Assembly (NCBI GenBank): GCA_021734725.1 | Contig: JAIPIM010000004.1 | Span: 1-31,360 of the forward strand | Length of the DNA: 31,360 nucleotides | Source: Minisyncoccota bacterium | Lineage (GTDB): Bacteria > Verrucomicrobiota > Lentisphaeria > Oligosphaerales > MVZH01 | Direction of reading: 5' to 3' | Shown here: positions 7,689-16,031 of the stretch, piece after piece | How the letters are laid out: each line of letters starts with the position of its first letter | Position numbering within the stretch: position 1 is the first letter of the stretch | Translations under genes and position numbers: made by a program | The notes under the pieces: model-generated | What the model saw: the letters and a program-made list of their open reading frames with translations, nothing else | Told to the model about the DNA's origin: nothing | The model's database searches: none

Positions 7689-8521
7689 GTGCCGCGCCAA
7701 AATGGAAAAACGTTCAACAAGAACTGGCCAAACACGCCGGCATACTGTTCGTTCTGTTTTTTGCGTTCTTCCCACTGTACATCATGCTGCAAGCGTCACT
7801 CAAAGACAACGCTCAGTTCGGCAACAACATCTGGCTGCCGATGGCCCCCTATCACTGGGCGAACTGGCTGACTGGCTGGTTGGCAATCAAAGACTTCATC
7901 GCCAACACGGTGATTGTCTGCGTGTTCGGTGTACTGCTCACCCTGGCATTCTCGATCACCACTGCCTACGTATTCGCCCGTTACAAGTTCCCGGGATCGA
8001 ATGTCCTTTTCTACATGCTCCTGGCGGTGATGATGATGGTCAACGTAGCGAGTCTCGTTCCGCTGTTCACGCTGCTGCGCGACCTCGGCATGCTTAACAG
8101 CCTGATATCATTGATACTGCTCTCCATAGCTAACGGTCAAGTAATGTGCGTTTATGTGATGAAAAACTTCATTGAAGATATTCCAAAGGACCTCTTTGAT
8201 GCTACGTCCATCGATGGCGCCACGGACCTTCAGGTTGTCCGCTCCGTCGTAATACCCATGTCCGGTTCGATTATCTCGACTTTGGCGATCCTGCGTTTCA
8301 TAGCCACGTGGAATGACTTCGTTATGCCAATGCTCATCATGCGAGACGAGCAAATGTACACGCTCGGGGTCGGGCTGATGTCACTGAATTCCGGATACGA
8401 CACCCAATGGGGCCCCCTTATGGCCGCCTACTGCATCGCATCCATCCCGCTGGTCATAATCTTTATTTTCACGATGCGCCTGTTCGTTAAAGGTCTTTCG
8501 TCCGGAGCCGTTAAAGGTTGA
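7685..8521 (+). CDS. ABC sugar transporter permease, MalG/UgpE type
   Basis: 278 residues with six predicted membrane helices. The cytoplasmic loop reads LFDATSIDGATDLQVVRSVV, with the EAA-loop pattern DAT at 172-174 and DG at 177-178, as in MalG/UgpE-type permeases. The start overlaps the previous gene by 4 nt, indicating translational coupling. With the preceding permease and the binding protein it forms the membrane part of a CUT1-type carbohydrate importer; the substrate is not evident. Its neighbours downstream include a heparinase-like protein, suggesting an oligosaccharide from a polyanionic or complex glycan, but this is only inference. Confidence 0.93.
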   Translation: MSAAPKWKNVQQELAKHAGILFVLFFAFFPLYIMLQASLKDNAQFGNNIWLPMAPYHWANWLTGWLAIKDFIANTVIVCVFGVLLTLAFSITTAYVFARYKFPGSNVLFYMLLAVMMMVNVASLVPLFTLLRDLGMLNSLISLILLSIANGQVMCVYVMKNFIEDIPKDLFDATSIDGATDLQVVRSVVIPMSGSIISTLAILRFIATWNDFVMPMLIMRDEQMYTLGVGLMSLNSGYDTQWGPLMAAYCIASIPLVIIFIFTMRLFVKGLSSGAVKG

Positions 8522-8530
8522 ACACAAATT

Positions 8531-8555
8531 AAAGGAGGTGAATCGTATGGAGTGA
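8531..8555 (+). other. Perfect Shine-Dalgarno with a two-codon minigene (ATG GAG TGA)
   Basis: AAAGGAGGTG (8531-8540), a full match to the anti-Shine-Dalgarno, stands 6 nt before ATG at 8547, which is followed by one Glu codon and TGA at 8553-8555. This is the strongest ribosome site in the window, yet it opens a two-codon frame. It lies between the second permease and the PEP-CTERM gene at 8699. It could be a leader minigene or a decayed start. Confidence 0.5.
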
Positions 8556-8698
8556 ACACCGGAGAGACGCCGCGAAACACGGACGTCCATGCATTGGCAC
8601 GACCCTGTCGTGAACGTCTCCGACTCAAGGTCCAAGATCCAGTTTGTGTAAAAGTCGGCAAATAAATTGTCAAAAGAAATTGAGATTGGGAGTAGAGA

Positions 8699-9397
8699 AT
8701 GATGAGAACCAACACAATGCTTGTCGCCGCAGCCTTGTTCGTCGCTTTTGGTATCGCCGTCACCCAGGTATCCGCCGCGTTGATTACAAGCGGATCCGAA
8801 TGGTACGAAGGATACGGCAGGATGAATGATGATGAAATGCATTCCTTCGGCATTTCCGGATTGCCTAATACCTATGCAAACAAGACAAGCCCTACGGGAA
8901 CCGGATGGGTTCAACTGGAGGCCCCTGCCGTGGACGAGTGGTTTCCAACGGCGGCCGGTCACTTCACGTTTGACGGCGTCATAGCCTACGATTGGAACTA
9001 TTCCCTGGACATGCATATGTTCAGAGCTGGAGGATCCATGATATACTCGAGGCTGCAGTTGGTTGTGGAAGACGAAGACGGAACCATCGAGTATCAACCG
9101 TGGGACGCCGCGGAACCGATAACCTATCGGGAACTTGTGAGGGTAAACAAGAATATCTATGATGGTACAACATCCACTATAGAGTTTACGTCGACGTTCA
9201 CGGAAAATGGCAAGGAATTATCCGTATTGTTCTATAACTACGACGGTACGAGCAACCGCGTCCTCTGCCTCGACGGCTGGGAATTGACCGCGACGCCCCT
9301 CCCCGAGCCAGCATCCATGGGAATGCTTCTCGTGGGGACTCTGGTCATGACGAGACGGCGGCGGCGCCAAACGAAAAAGGAGTTGCTGACACCATAG
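8699..9397 (+). CDS. PEP-CTERM sorting-domain protein
   Basis: 232 residues. It has a signal peptide (about 1-26, ending TQVSAA), a predicted beta-rich middle (for example GEYWF-like aromatic and acidic stretches around residues 80-180), and a C-terminal sorting signal with PEP at 202-204, a short hydrophobic helix (205-218) and a highly basic tail RRRRRQTKKE. Exosortase processing is expected from the family. An ATGATG pair marks the start; a purine-rich TGGGAG site lies just upstream. The middle shows little visible resemblance to the other two PEP-CTERM proteins in the window. The gene stops 3 nt before the next pseudopilin ATG, indicating tight coupling of the pair. The gap from the permease (8522-8698) also carries the minigene. 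Confidence 0.87.
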   Translation: MMRTNTMLVAAALFVAFGIAVTQVSAALITSGSEWYEGYGRMNDDEMHSFGISGLPNTYANKTSPTGTGWVQLEAPAVDEWFPTAAGHFTFDGVIAYDWNYSLDMHMFRAGGSMIYSRLQLVVEDEDGTIEYQPWDAAEPITYRELVRVNKNIYDGTTSTIEFTSTFTENGKELSVLFYNYDGTSNRVLCLDGWELTATPLPEPASMGMLLVGTLVMTRRRRRQTKKELLTP

Positions 9398-9400
9398 CAA

Positions 9401-10174
9401 ATGCTTAAAATGAACAGACATTCAAGCCGACCGTCAGGCGCGTTTACACTGATCGAGTTGCTGGTTGTCATTGCCATCATTGCAATACTTGCCGCTCTCC
9501 TGTTGCCGGCTCTCCGCCGGTCGCGTGAAGCCGCTCGACGCATAGCCTGCCTGAGCAACCAACGGCAACTGGGCGTTTACGCGCATCAATACCTCCAGGA
9601 CAGCGGCGGATTGTGGCCGATGTATTACGGCGGTGACACAACTTGTCACTGGAGCACGGAACTCATTTCTCTGGCGGGAAAAGACAGGTGGTCGGGTCCG
9701 GTTCTCGATATTATTGACTGCCCGTCACAGCCCGTTCGAAGCCGGCATCGGTCCCACGGTTACGGTGGACGCGTCAGCTGCGACCCACCTCCCGACCACA
9801 CCTACGGCGTGAATTACATCAACGTGTGGCGACTTGAAGGAATGGAAGGCACGGCGGGCGGCTTCCGAGGTCAGATGACGCGCGCAAACTCTCCCGCCAA
9901 CTATTGGATGATCGCCGATTCCGCGGACTGGCCCAATACGGACATAGGCACGTTTCGCCCTATTTACGGATATTTCAGGCACGATTGCGGTTGCTGGGCG
10001 GACGGTGGCCTCGCGGGCCGGCATCAGGGCAGTATAAATGTCTGGTTCCTGGATGGACACGCCGAATCGGTGCACTACAGCAGAGCACGCTCACGAATTC
10101 CGTTTTCGAGTGTATGGACACCCGACGAAGGAGTGGTTGTCACAGGCGGTGCCTGGCCCTATTCGTTCTGGTAG
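9401..10174 (+). CDS. Pseudopilin-like protein (prepilin N-terminal methylation domain, H-x9-DG type)
   Basis: 257 residues. The leader is short and basic (start ATG 9401; a second in-frame ATG three codons on also works). The class-III signal is A|FTLIELLVVIAIIAILA with the +5 Glu, followed by the membrane helix and 'RRSREAARRIACLSNQRQLG'. The H-x9-DG motif is HQGSINVWFLDG near residue 212-224. The protein ends in an aromatic tail, GAWPYSFW. It follows the PEP-CTERM gene by only 3 nt. Family members are processed by prepilin peptidase and are thought to build inner-membrane-anchored filaments or carry out secretion tasks; the precise role is not known for these expanded families. Confidence 0.92.
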   Translation: MLKMNRHSSRPSGAFTLIELLVVIAIIAILAALLLPALRRSREAARRIACLSNQRQLGVYAHQYLQDSGGLWPMYYGGDTTCHWSTELISLAGKDRWSGPVLDIIDCPSQPVRSRHRSHGYGGRVSCDPPPDHTYGVNYINVWRLEGMEGTAGGFRGQMTRANSPANYWMIADSADWPNTDIGTFRPIYGYFRHDCGCWADGGLAGRHQGSINVWFLDGHAESVHYSRARSRIPFSSVWTPDEGVVVTGGAWPYSFW

Positions 10175-10274
10175 TGGTCGGTCAAAATCACGTACCAAGA
10201 ACCACGAACGAAGAACAAGGATTGCTGAAAACGACATTTCGCAGTCCTCTAACAATACCTAACAAGGAGGTATC

Positions 10275-13200
10275 GTGAGTAGACGGAAACCAATAAGCAT
10301 CCCTCGCATAAGTTTCTCTGGACACCAGGTTTCAAGCCAAGTCTTCGCGCTCGTCGTAATGACGGCGCTGTGCCTGCACTTGCCAGGATCCGCTGCTGAA
10401 CCGCCCGCGGCCCCAGAATACCGAACCTACACGCAAACCGACCTGGTACGGGACGGACAGTCCACTTGTATTGTCGTCTACCCCTCGACCCCGCCGCTCT
10501 ACCAGGAATTGGCGAAAAACATCCAGAGCGCAATACAAACGCAAACGCAAGTAGCGCCGGAGATACGTACCGATACTGAAGTAACCGAGAAACATCACCC
10601 CGTGCTGCTTGAGCCCTATCGGGATCGCAACCTAATTCTCCTGGGGCGCCTGGGCATCAATCGCGCCATATGGGGTCCCTACAATCACTTCAAGTGCGCG
10701 GTGGACGGCTATTACCCCGGCGGCAATGACGGCTACGTGGTGCGCACGGCGGCAAACGTGTACGGAAACGGCGCGAACACCATTATCGTCGGCGGCTCGA
10801 CGGATGCCGGAGCGCAATGCGCGGTGGATCGTTTCTTGAAAATCCTGGACGAGTCTCCCGTGGATGATCAACGTTTCGTTCTCCCCTGGCTGTTAGACGT
10901 GAGACTGGGAGGCCGATGTAAAACCGAGTTTGATCAAGACGACATCACTCCAAGCCCAGATCAAGGGGGACGTCCCCGCGCGGAGTCCGTCCATTTTTAT
11001 ACCAACGCCATGAACTATTACTGGTCAGGCCGGAAGATTTATCTCGAACACGCACGCCGTACCTTGGCAATGATTCTTGAAAGAATGAAGGATGACGGCC
11101 AGATCTCCAGCGAATACGGAATGGAATTCTTCGTCCGTGCTTACGACATGCTCGACGACAGCGGCCTGTTCACTCCGGAAGACATTGCCGCCACGGATCG
11201 AGCCATTATCCATTCTTTCAAAAGCTACGGGGACGGTAAACAGGCAAAGTTTCAGAGTCAGCTTAAAGACCAACGGAAGAGTTATCCGTGGCTTGCTGAC
11301 CACAACACCGCTTCGAATCTGGCCGACAAAGTGATGGCTGACTTCATTCTTCAGAACCTTCCAGCCGCGCTTGTACCCGAAGAACTACGTCAAACCGCGT
11401 ACACTCGGCGGCAACTTTATGTGGAAGCATACGATAAACTCATCCTGGAACGATGGCGCGCGTGCAGCAGCGGTTCTAACATGACCGACGTGGCAACCAT
11501 GAACCTGTTCCGATATGCACTGGAAATGGAGCGCTACAAACGCTTCTTCGATTCCAATAATGCTCGGATGGCCGCGCTGTATCATCTGGCACGGACACGA
11601 AACCCGGATGGCGAGGATATGGGACTGGCCTTCGGAAGAACTTCGGGTACCACCGAGTGGCGATTGTTTATGGGCATCGCCGCCTCGTACTACCAAGATC
11701 CCGAACTGCGAGCGGTCATGGATGCGATACACAGGCGGGGACGGATCCACTTCGATGTTCATGTCAACGGCGTCCATACCTACGAACCCGGAGAGGAATT
11801 GCCGACGCGAAAACCGGACTCGCTTTTGGGCGCGACCATCGTCCCGTTCACACCCGGATATTATCGGCATTCGATAAAAAACCTCGGCCTGGCAAAGGAT
11901 GAAACCTTCAATCTGGCCACAATTCGAGGGGGATTCGAAAAGGAGGATTACCTGCTGCTCAGCGGTGGACAGGACCTTCTGCCGAACACACTGATCCAGT
12001 TCGTCTCGAATGGACAAGCTTGGCTGAGTCATACACCCAAAATTCTGTCCTTTCACCAGAACGCGTTGGAAGTCCAGTGCCTTTCCGATACCACGGAATC
12101 AGAAGCGTCATCCCCGGCGGCTCGACTCGAACACTGCTTGAATGCGCCCGGCGCGGCATTCCTGAGCAGCACCGTCCCAACATACCACGGAACCCAATGG
12201 AATCGTCGAATCCTGTGGCTGAAACAACGGTTTTTCATTGTCTTCGACCGGGTGACGCCAACACAAAAAGGCGACTACATGATCATGGCCAACTGGCGGA
12301 CCGGAAGAGGCGAATTGATCGCCAACCGATGGGTTCGAAAAACCGGCGAAACGACGTTTGTCATTGCACCGGCCACAAAATCAACCGCGCTTTCCGATAT
12401 CGATGTTGACCCCACCACCGGAAGCAAAACCGCGGTTCTGCGACAGCGGATCGAAAAAACCATGAAACCGGGCGATGTCGTCGAATTCGTTAATCTGATG
12501 TTCACCTGCCCCGCGGAATCGAACACGGATTACGCGATTCGCCGTCACCCGTCAGGGTGCTTTCTTGTGAGAAATGGCGAGACCAAGACTATTTCGCTTG
12601 TAGGCAATCTCCCCGAAGAACTGGGCGACAGTGACGCCGCCATGCTGATCGTGACCCCCGATGAGCTCGTCTGTTTCGCTGCTCGGAAACTCACGTTTCG
12701 CGGGAACGAATTTGTGAATGACCAAACGCCAAGGACAACGCTTATCAATCTGGACGACCAGTCAGCAATAGTGAGAGAAACGTTACGCCAGTACTGGACC
12801 AACGCAAGTTCTATCCCCGCCAGCGAAAAACTGGCCGGAACAATCCCGCGAGACCAGGCCCGTGTGGAAAGGATTTGGCGGTACGGTGGTGCACAGCGAC
12901 CGGGGTTGATACCAGATCCCATAAAACTCCACAACAGCACTTGGGACCTGGGGCGCGTCGCGTTATTGACGGAGATTACCGCGCGCTCGGGTAAACTGCC
13001 TGACAAAATCTCAGTGCGCGCCAGCGACAACGAGCACTGGCAACACTTCGATGGCGAAAGACACTACATGGGCATCGTTACAATGGCCAATTATGGAAGG
13101 ATTCGGCTGAAGGAAGAAGGTTATCAAACCGTACATCGGAAACCCATACAAGCACGTTACGTGAAATTTGAGGGGGAACACATGGATCCATCGCCCGCCA

Positions 13201-14369
13201 ATTCCTGGCCACCGCAATTCCCGCCCTTCCTTTTCTACGACGCCAACCGACTGACGACCTCAGACCCGGTCACCGCCGTGCCGGTCGCTTTACGGGGCGG
13301 AAAACAGACAGACATCATGATAGTGCCCGACTTGTGGCCAGGCTTCCGCAACCAAAACCATAGACGTCATGACCTCATTGTTCTTGACGCCGACGGAAAC
13401 GAACGGTGGCACCGGGAAATCCAGTGGCGCATGTTTTTCACTCCGCGCGCACTGGACTGGGACGGAACGGGGTGCCAACACGTATTCGTTGGATCTTTCG
13501 ACTACAATCTGTACGTATACGACGCCGACGGAAATCTGGTGCGCACGCTTACGGTGGCCGATGCGGAAAACCGCCCGGGATTCCCCCTTCCGAACGGCGT
13601 CGGTGTTTGGCAGCCCGACGACAAAGGACGCCGGAAAATCGTCATGCCGCGGTACAATAATTTCAGCTTCTTCAATCGGGATGGGTCCGTAGAGGGGCAT
13701 GCTCGATGCGGTGGCCGCGGTGGAGGCTGGTATAACGATATTCTGAAGTATGGCATTGATTTCGACGGCAACGGGATCGAGGATACCGCCGCGATGCACG
13801 CCTACGCGTTGATGCCGGTAACACAGGCCACTGTCGGAAGCCGCGTCAGCAGCCCGGGTCTGCCGAGGCGTGAACGAACAGTGAGCGGCTCGCCAACGCT
13901 TGCGTTCGAGCTCTTCGCCCCCGGCAAACCAAAGCTTTTCATTGCACGAAAAAACATGATCGGTATGTACGATCTGAAAACAGGAACATGGACGGCCGTT
14001 TGGAAACCTAAGATCCCTTTAACCGCCGCGGTTGCCCTGCCCGAGAAAAACCAAATATTGTGCTCCAGTCAAGACCAGATCTTGTGGCGAATCCAACTGG
14101 ACGAAAATCATGCGATTGCCCTGAGACAACGCATCCCCGTAGTCTGCGAAATTCGACGAATGACGCACGTCGATGGATGGCCCGGGGAAGCTCTTGCCGC
14201 TACCGACTCCGGACTGCTGCGGATTGCCGCGGACAATTCAGTCACTAAATTAGCCGAGGGAGATTTTGGAGATGTTGCGGCCCTTCCCCTCGAGCGGCGT
14301 ATACGAATGATCGGCGTGACGCCTGACGGAAGAGTGGAAGCTTATGACATTCATGCGACATCCAACTAA
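10275..14369 (+). CDS. Secreted heparinase/lyase-like multidomain protein (toroid + beta-sandwich + discoidin-like + propeller)
   Basis: 1364 residues from a GTG start with AAGGAGG at 10264-10270. A signal peptide runs to about 41 (core FALVVMTALCLHLPGS, ending SAAEPP). Residues about 45-195 resemble the N-terminal alpha/beta domain seen before catalytic domains of some glycosidases ('LILLGRLGINRAI', 'IVGGSTDAGAQ'). Residues about 240-530 are helical, with features of an (alpha/alpha) toroid ('YWSGRKIYLEHARRTLAMIL', 'HNTASNLADKVMADFI'). Residues about 540-790 are beta-rich ('RRILWLKQRFFIVFDRVTP'), as in heparinase II/III-like lyases. A discoidin-like segment lies at about 870-985 (ending 'ARYVKFEG'), and the last 370 residues look like FG-GAP/PQQ-type propeller blades ('FVGSFDYNLYVYDADGNL', with a Ca-site-like DFDGNGIED). 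Polysaccharide cleavage is likely, but family and substrate are unproven. Confidence 0.75.
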   Translation: MSRRKPISIPRISFSGHQVSSQVFALVVMTALCLHLPGSAAEPPAAPEYRTYTQTDLVRDGQSTCIVVYPSTPPLYQELAKNIQSAIQTQTQVAPEIRTDTEVTEKHHPVLLEPYRDRNLILLGRLGINRAIWGPYNHFKCAVDGYYPGGNDGYVVRTAANVYGNGANTIIVGGSTDAGAQCAVDRFLKILDESPVDDQRFVLPWLLDVRLGGRCKTEFDQDDITPSPDQGGRPRAESVHFYTNAMNYYWSGRKIYLEHARRTLAMILERMKDDGQISSEYGMEFFVRAYDMLDDSGLFTPEDIAATDRAIIHSFKSYGDGKQAKFQSQLKDQRKSYPWLADHNTASNLADKVMADFILQNLPAALVPEELRQTAYTRRQLYVEAYDKLILERWRACSSGSNMTDVATMNLFRYALEMERYKRFFDSNNARMAALYHLARTRNPDGEDMGLAFGRTSGTTEWRLFMGIAASYYQDPELRAVMDAIHRRGRIHFDVHVNGVHTYEPGEELPTRKPDSLLGATIVPFTPGYYRHSIKNLGLAKDETFNLATIRGGFEKEDYLLLSGGQDLLPNTLIQFVSNGQAWLSHTPKILSFHQNALEVQCLSDTTESEASSPAARLEHCLNAPGAAFLSSTVPTYHGTQWNRRILWLKQRFFIVFDRVTPTQKGDYMIMANWRTGRGELIANRWVRKTGETTFVIAPATKSTALSDIDVDPTTGSKTAVLRQRIEKTMKPGDVVEFVNLMFTCPAESNTDYAIRRHPSGCFLVRNGETKTISLVGNLPEELGDSDAAMLIVTPDELVCFAARKLTFRGNEFVNDQTPRTTLINLDDQSAIVRETLRQYWTNASSIPASEKLAGTIPRDQARVERIWRYGGAQRPGLIPDPIKLHNSTWDLGRVALLTEITARSGKLPDKISVRASDNEHWQHFDGERHYMGIVTMANYGRIRLKEEGYQTVHRKPIQARYVKFEGEHMDPSPANSWPPQFPPFLFYDANRLTTSDPVTAVPVALRGGKQTDIMIVPDLWPGFRNQNHRRHDLIVLDADGNERWHREIQWRMFFTPRALDWDGTGCQHVFVGSFDYNLYVYDADGNLVRTLTVADAENRPGFPLPNGVGVWQPDDKGRRKIVMPRYNNFSFFNRDGSVEGHARCGGRGGGWYNDILKYGIDFDGNGIEDTAAMHAYALMPVTQATVGSRVSSPGLPRRERTVSGSPTLAFELFAPGKPKLFIARKNMIGMYDLKTGTWTAVWKPKIPLTAAVALPEKNQILCSSQDQILWRIQLDENHAIALRQRIPVVCEIRRMTHVDGWPGEALAATDSGLLRIAADNSVTKLAEGDFGDVAALPLERRIRMIGVTPDGRVEAYDIHATSN

Positions 14370-14457
14370 ATTGTCTCTGCAGTGTATGGTGTTGAACCAA
14401 TAATTCTCTGGCAGCCGATCCCGACAGACTCCTTGCCCCACGGAAAGAATAGATCCC

Positions 14458-15519
14458 ATGGAACACGACCGGTCCCACGGAACGACAACAGACAAACAAG
14501 AGACTATTTGCTTTTGCCTTCACGAAGACGAGAGACGCACTTTTTTCCCAGACGACTTGAAGCCAGAGTTGCGGGCCTTGGATTGCCAATTGCTATGGCG
14601 TGAATCCCCGAAAAACACCGATGAATTGATCGCGCTGTTAAACGAAACACAGACCCGCATTCTTGTAGGCAGCTGGAGCCTGCCGCCACTCCCCAAAGAG
14701 AGACAGCTTATACCAACGCTGGAATGCTATTGTCATGTCGCGGGCGATATTCGAGGCACGGTTCCCCTGTCTCTTATCCGTGAAGGATTTGCATGCTCTA
14801 ATTGGGGGAACAGCATCGGTCGGGTGGTGGCCGAACACGCTCTGCTCCTTGTGCTGATGTGCCTGCGCCAGGCAAGCGACTGGACGTTGGCCATGCATTG
14901 TAACGGAGCGTGGAAAAACAATAAAAACTGGGGTGCCAGAAGCCTATTTGGACGACGAGTGGGTATCCACGGATTTGGAGGGGTAGCTCGCGGACTGGTT
15001 CGCCTGCTTGGCCCGTTCGGATGCCAAATCGCGGCATGTTCCGATAGCCCCCCTGACGATTTGTTCGCTCAACATGGGGTCACGCGCCTGCGGTCACTGG
15101 ATGAATTGTTTGACTGGGCTGACATCGTCGTAGAAGCCGAAGTCCATAACGAACAAACAGAAAGAAGCGTCCGCGAAAAGCATCTGCGGGCACTCGGTGA
15201 CGGTGTGTTTGTCAATGTTGGTCGCGCGGCATTGGTTGATGAAGCCGCTCTGCTGAAAGTGGCGAACGAAGGAAAGCTTCGCATCGGACTCGACGTTTAT
15301 CACGTTGAACCGCTGCCCGTGGACTCGTCGCTGCGAAACTTGCCGAGCGTGTGTCTTTTTCCCCATATCGGCGGTCCCACCCTCGACCGCCGGATCGATG
15401 CCGGACGCTATTGCCTAAAACAAGTCAAAGCGTTTCTTTGCGGTAAAATACCCAAACCTCCTCATTATGGCGGACACTCTACATCGTCATCCCGCGAAAG
15501 ACATGGACCCGAGGCCTAA
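14458..15519 (+). CDS. D-isomer-specific 2-hydroxyacid dehydrogenase, NAD-binding
   Basis: 353 residues, the usual length. The NAD-binding loop is G172-F-G174-G-V-A177 (a GxGxxA form). The catalytic triad is visible: Arg256 in NVGRAALVDE, Glu284 in YHVEPLP and His303 in PHIGGPT, matching the Arg/Glu/His of the D-2-hydroxyacid dehydrogenase family (phosphoglycerate, glyoxylate/hydroxypyruvate and D-lactate type). It would oxidise or reduce a 2-hydroxyacid/2-oxoacid pair in the cytoplasm. It follows the heparinase-like gene by 88 nt on the same strand, so a role in handling acid products of glycan breakdown is possible but inferred. Its extreme C terminus (after about 335, 'GHSTSSSRERHGPEA') is low-complexity and ends exactly where a minus-strand gene fragment begins, so this tail may have been altered by the rearrangement there. 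Confidence 0.9.
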   Translation: MEHDRSHGTTTDKQETICFCLHEDERRTFFPDDLKPELRALDCQLLWRESPKNTDELIALLNETQTRILVGSWSLPPLPKERQLIPTLECYCHVAGDIRGTVPLSLIREGFACSNWGNSIGRVVAEHALLLVLMCLRQASDWTLAMHCNGAWKNNKNWGARSLFGRRVGIHGFGGVARGLVRLLGPFGCQIAACSDSPPDDLFAQHGVTRLRSLDELFDWADIVVEAEVHNEQTERSVREKHLRALGDGVFVNVGRAALVDEAALLKVANEGKLRIGLDVYHVEPLPVDSSLRNLPSVCLFPHIGGPTLDRRIDAGRYCLKQVKAFLCGKIPKPPHYGGHSTSSSRERHGPEA

Positions 15520-15617
15520 TCACGGAAGCCTCTCAGCTGCTTCGCAACGAACGCGCCGTCGTTAGCCAATCCCACCGTGCACACAGTGCCGCCGACGTCG
15601 ACTCCCGACTGTCCCAT
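15516..15617 (-). pseudogene. Severed ROK-family sugar kinase (first 33 codons only)
   Basis: On the minus strand, ATG at 15617 opens 33 codons ending at a stop at 15518-15516: MGQSGVDVGGTVCTVGLAND and then GAFVAKQLRGFRD. The GVDVGGT phosphate-binding loop followed by a short strand and 'dG' is the N terminus of ROK kinases (glucokinase, N-acetylmannosamine kinase and relatives), which are normally about 300 residues. None of the three frames beyond the stop continues the family pattern. The start lies 5 nt after the stop of the DMT transporter gene, so the two were co-transcribed. The kinase was evidently cut off where the plus-strand dehydrogenase now ends. Confidence 0.6.
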
Positions 15618-15622
15618 ACAGC

Positions 15623-15955
15623 TCACGCATGGCACAAGGAAACAATACAGATTCCGGCGACGATCATGGCAATGCCGACCCACTGCAGCGTGGAAACGCG
15701 AGAGTGGTAGACAAGGACGAAGGCAATCTGGATCAGCACGAAGTAGCCGCCTCGGCAAATCGCCTCGCCTACGTTGGGATTCAGGTGCCGATAGACACCG
15801 ATCAGGAAGTAGATGCTGGTGATGCCCATCACATTGCCCGCAACAAAACACGCCAGCCAGTGTTCCCGATACAAAGCCCCGAACTTAAACAGCAACCCCG
15901 CAGTCACCTGCAAGGCAAAGAACGTCACGATGGAACCGTACGGCATTCTTCTCAC
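15623..15955 (-). CDS. Small DMT/SMR-type four-helix membrane transporter
   Basis: 110 residues with four hydrophobic helices (about 7-26, 33-55, 68-87, 90-108). Size and topology match small multidrug resistance (EmrE-like) and EamA half-size proteins; 'FALQVTAGLLFKFGAL' fits the first helix, and 'WVGIAMIVAGICIVSL' the fourth helix of the family. The conserved Glu of SMR drug exporters in helix 1 is absent, so this is not a classical drug pump. GTG at 15955 gives the longest frame; ATG at 15946 is an alternative start. It lies between the GH5-GH16 gene (76 nt away) and the severed ROK kinase, so sugar or metabolite transport in the same operon is plausible. A 110-residue protein would act as a dimer. 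Confidence 0.7.
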   Translation of the reverse strand: MRRMPYGSIVTFFALQVTAGLLFKFGALYREHWLACFVAGNVMGITSIYFLIGVYRHLNPNVGEAICRGGYFVLIQIAFVLVYHSRVSTLQWVGIAMIVAGICIVSLCHA

Positions 15956-16031
15956 CCAGATACAATGCCCCCTTGGAGGGCGAGACTTCGTCGAGCCGGG
16001 ACTCGCAACTCCATCCCGGTCTGGCGGGATG

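Noticed and set aside
10195..10225. Short run of GAAC-containing words before the heparinase-like gene
   Set aside because: The units vary in length and spacing; not enough to call a repeat.
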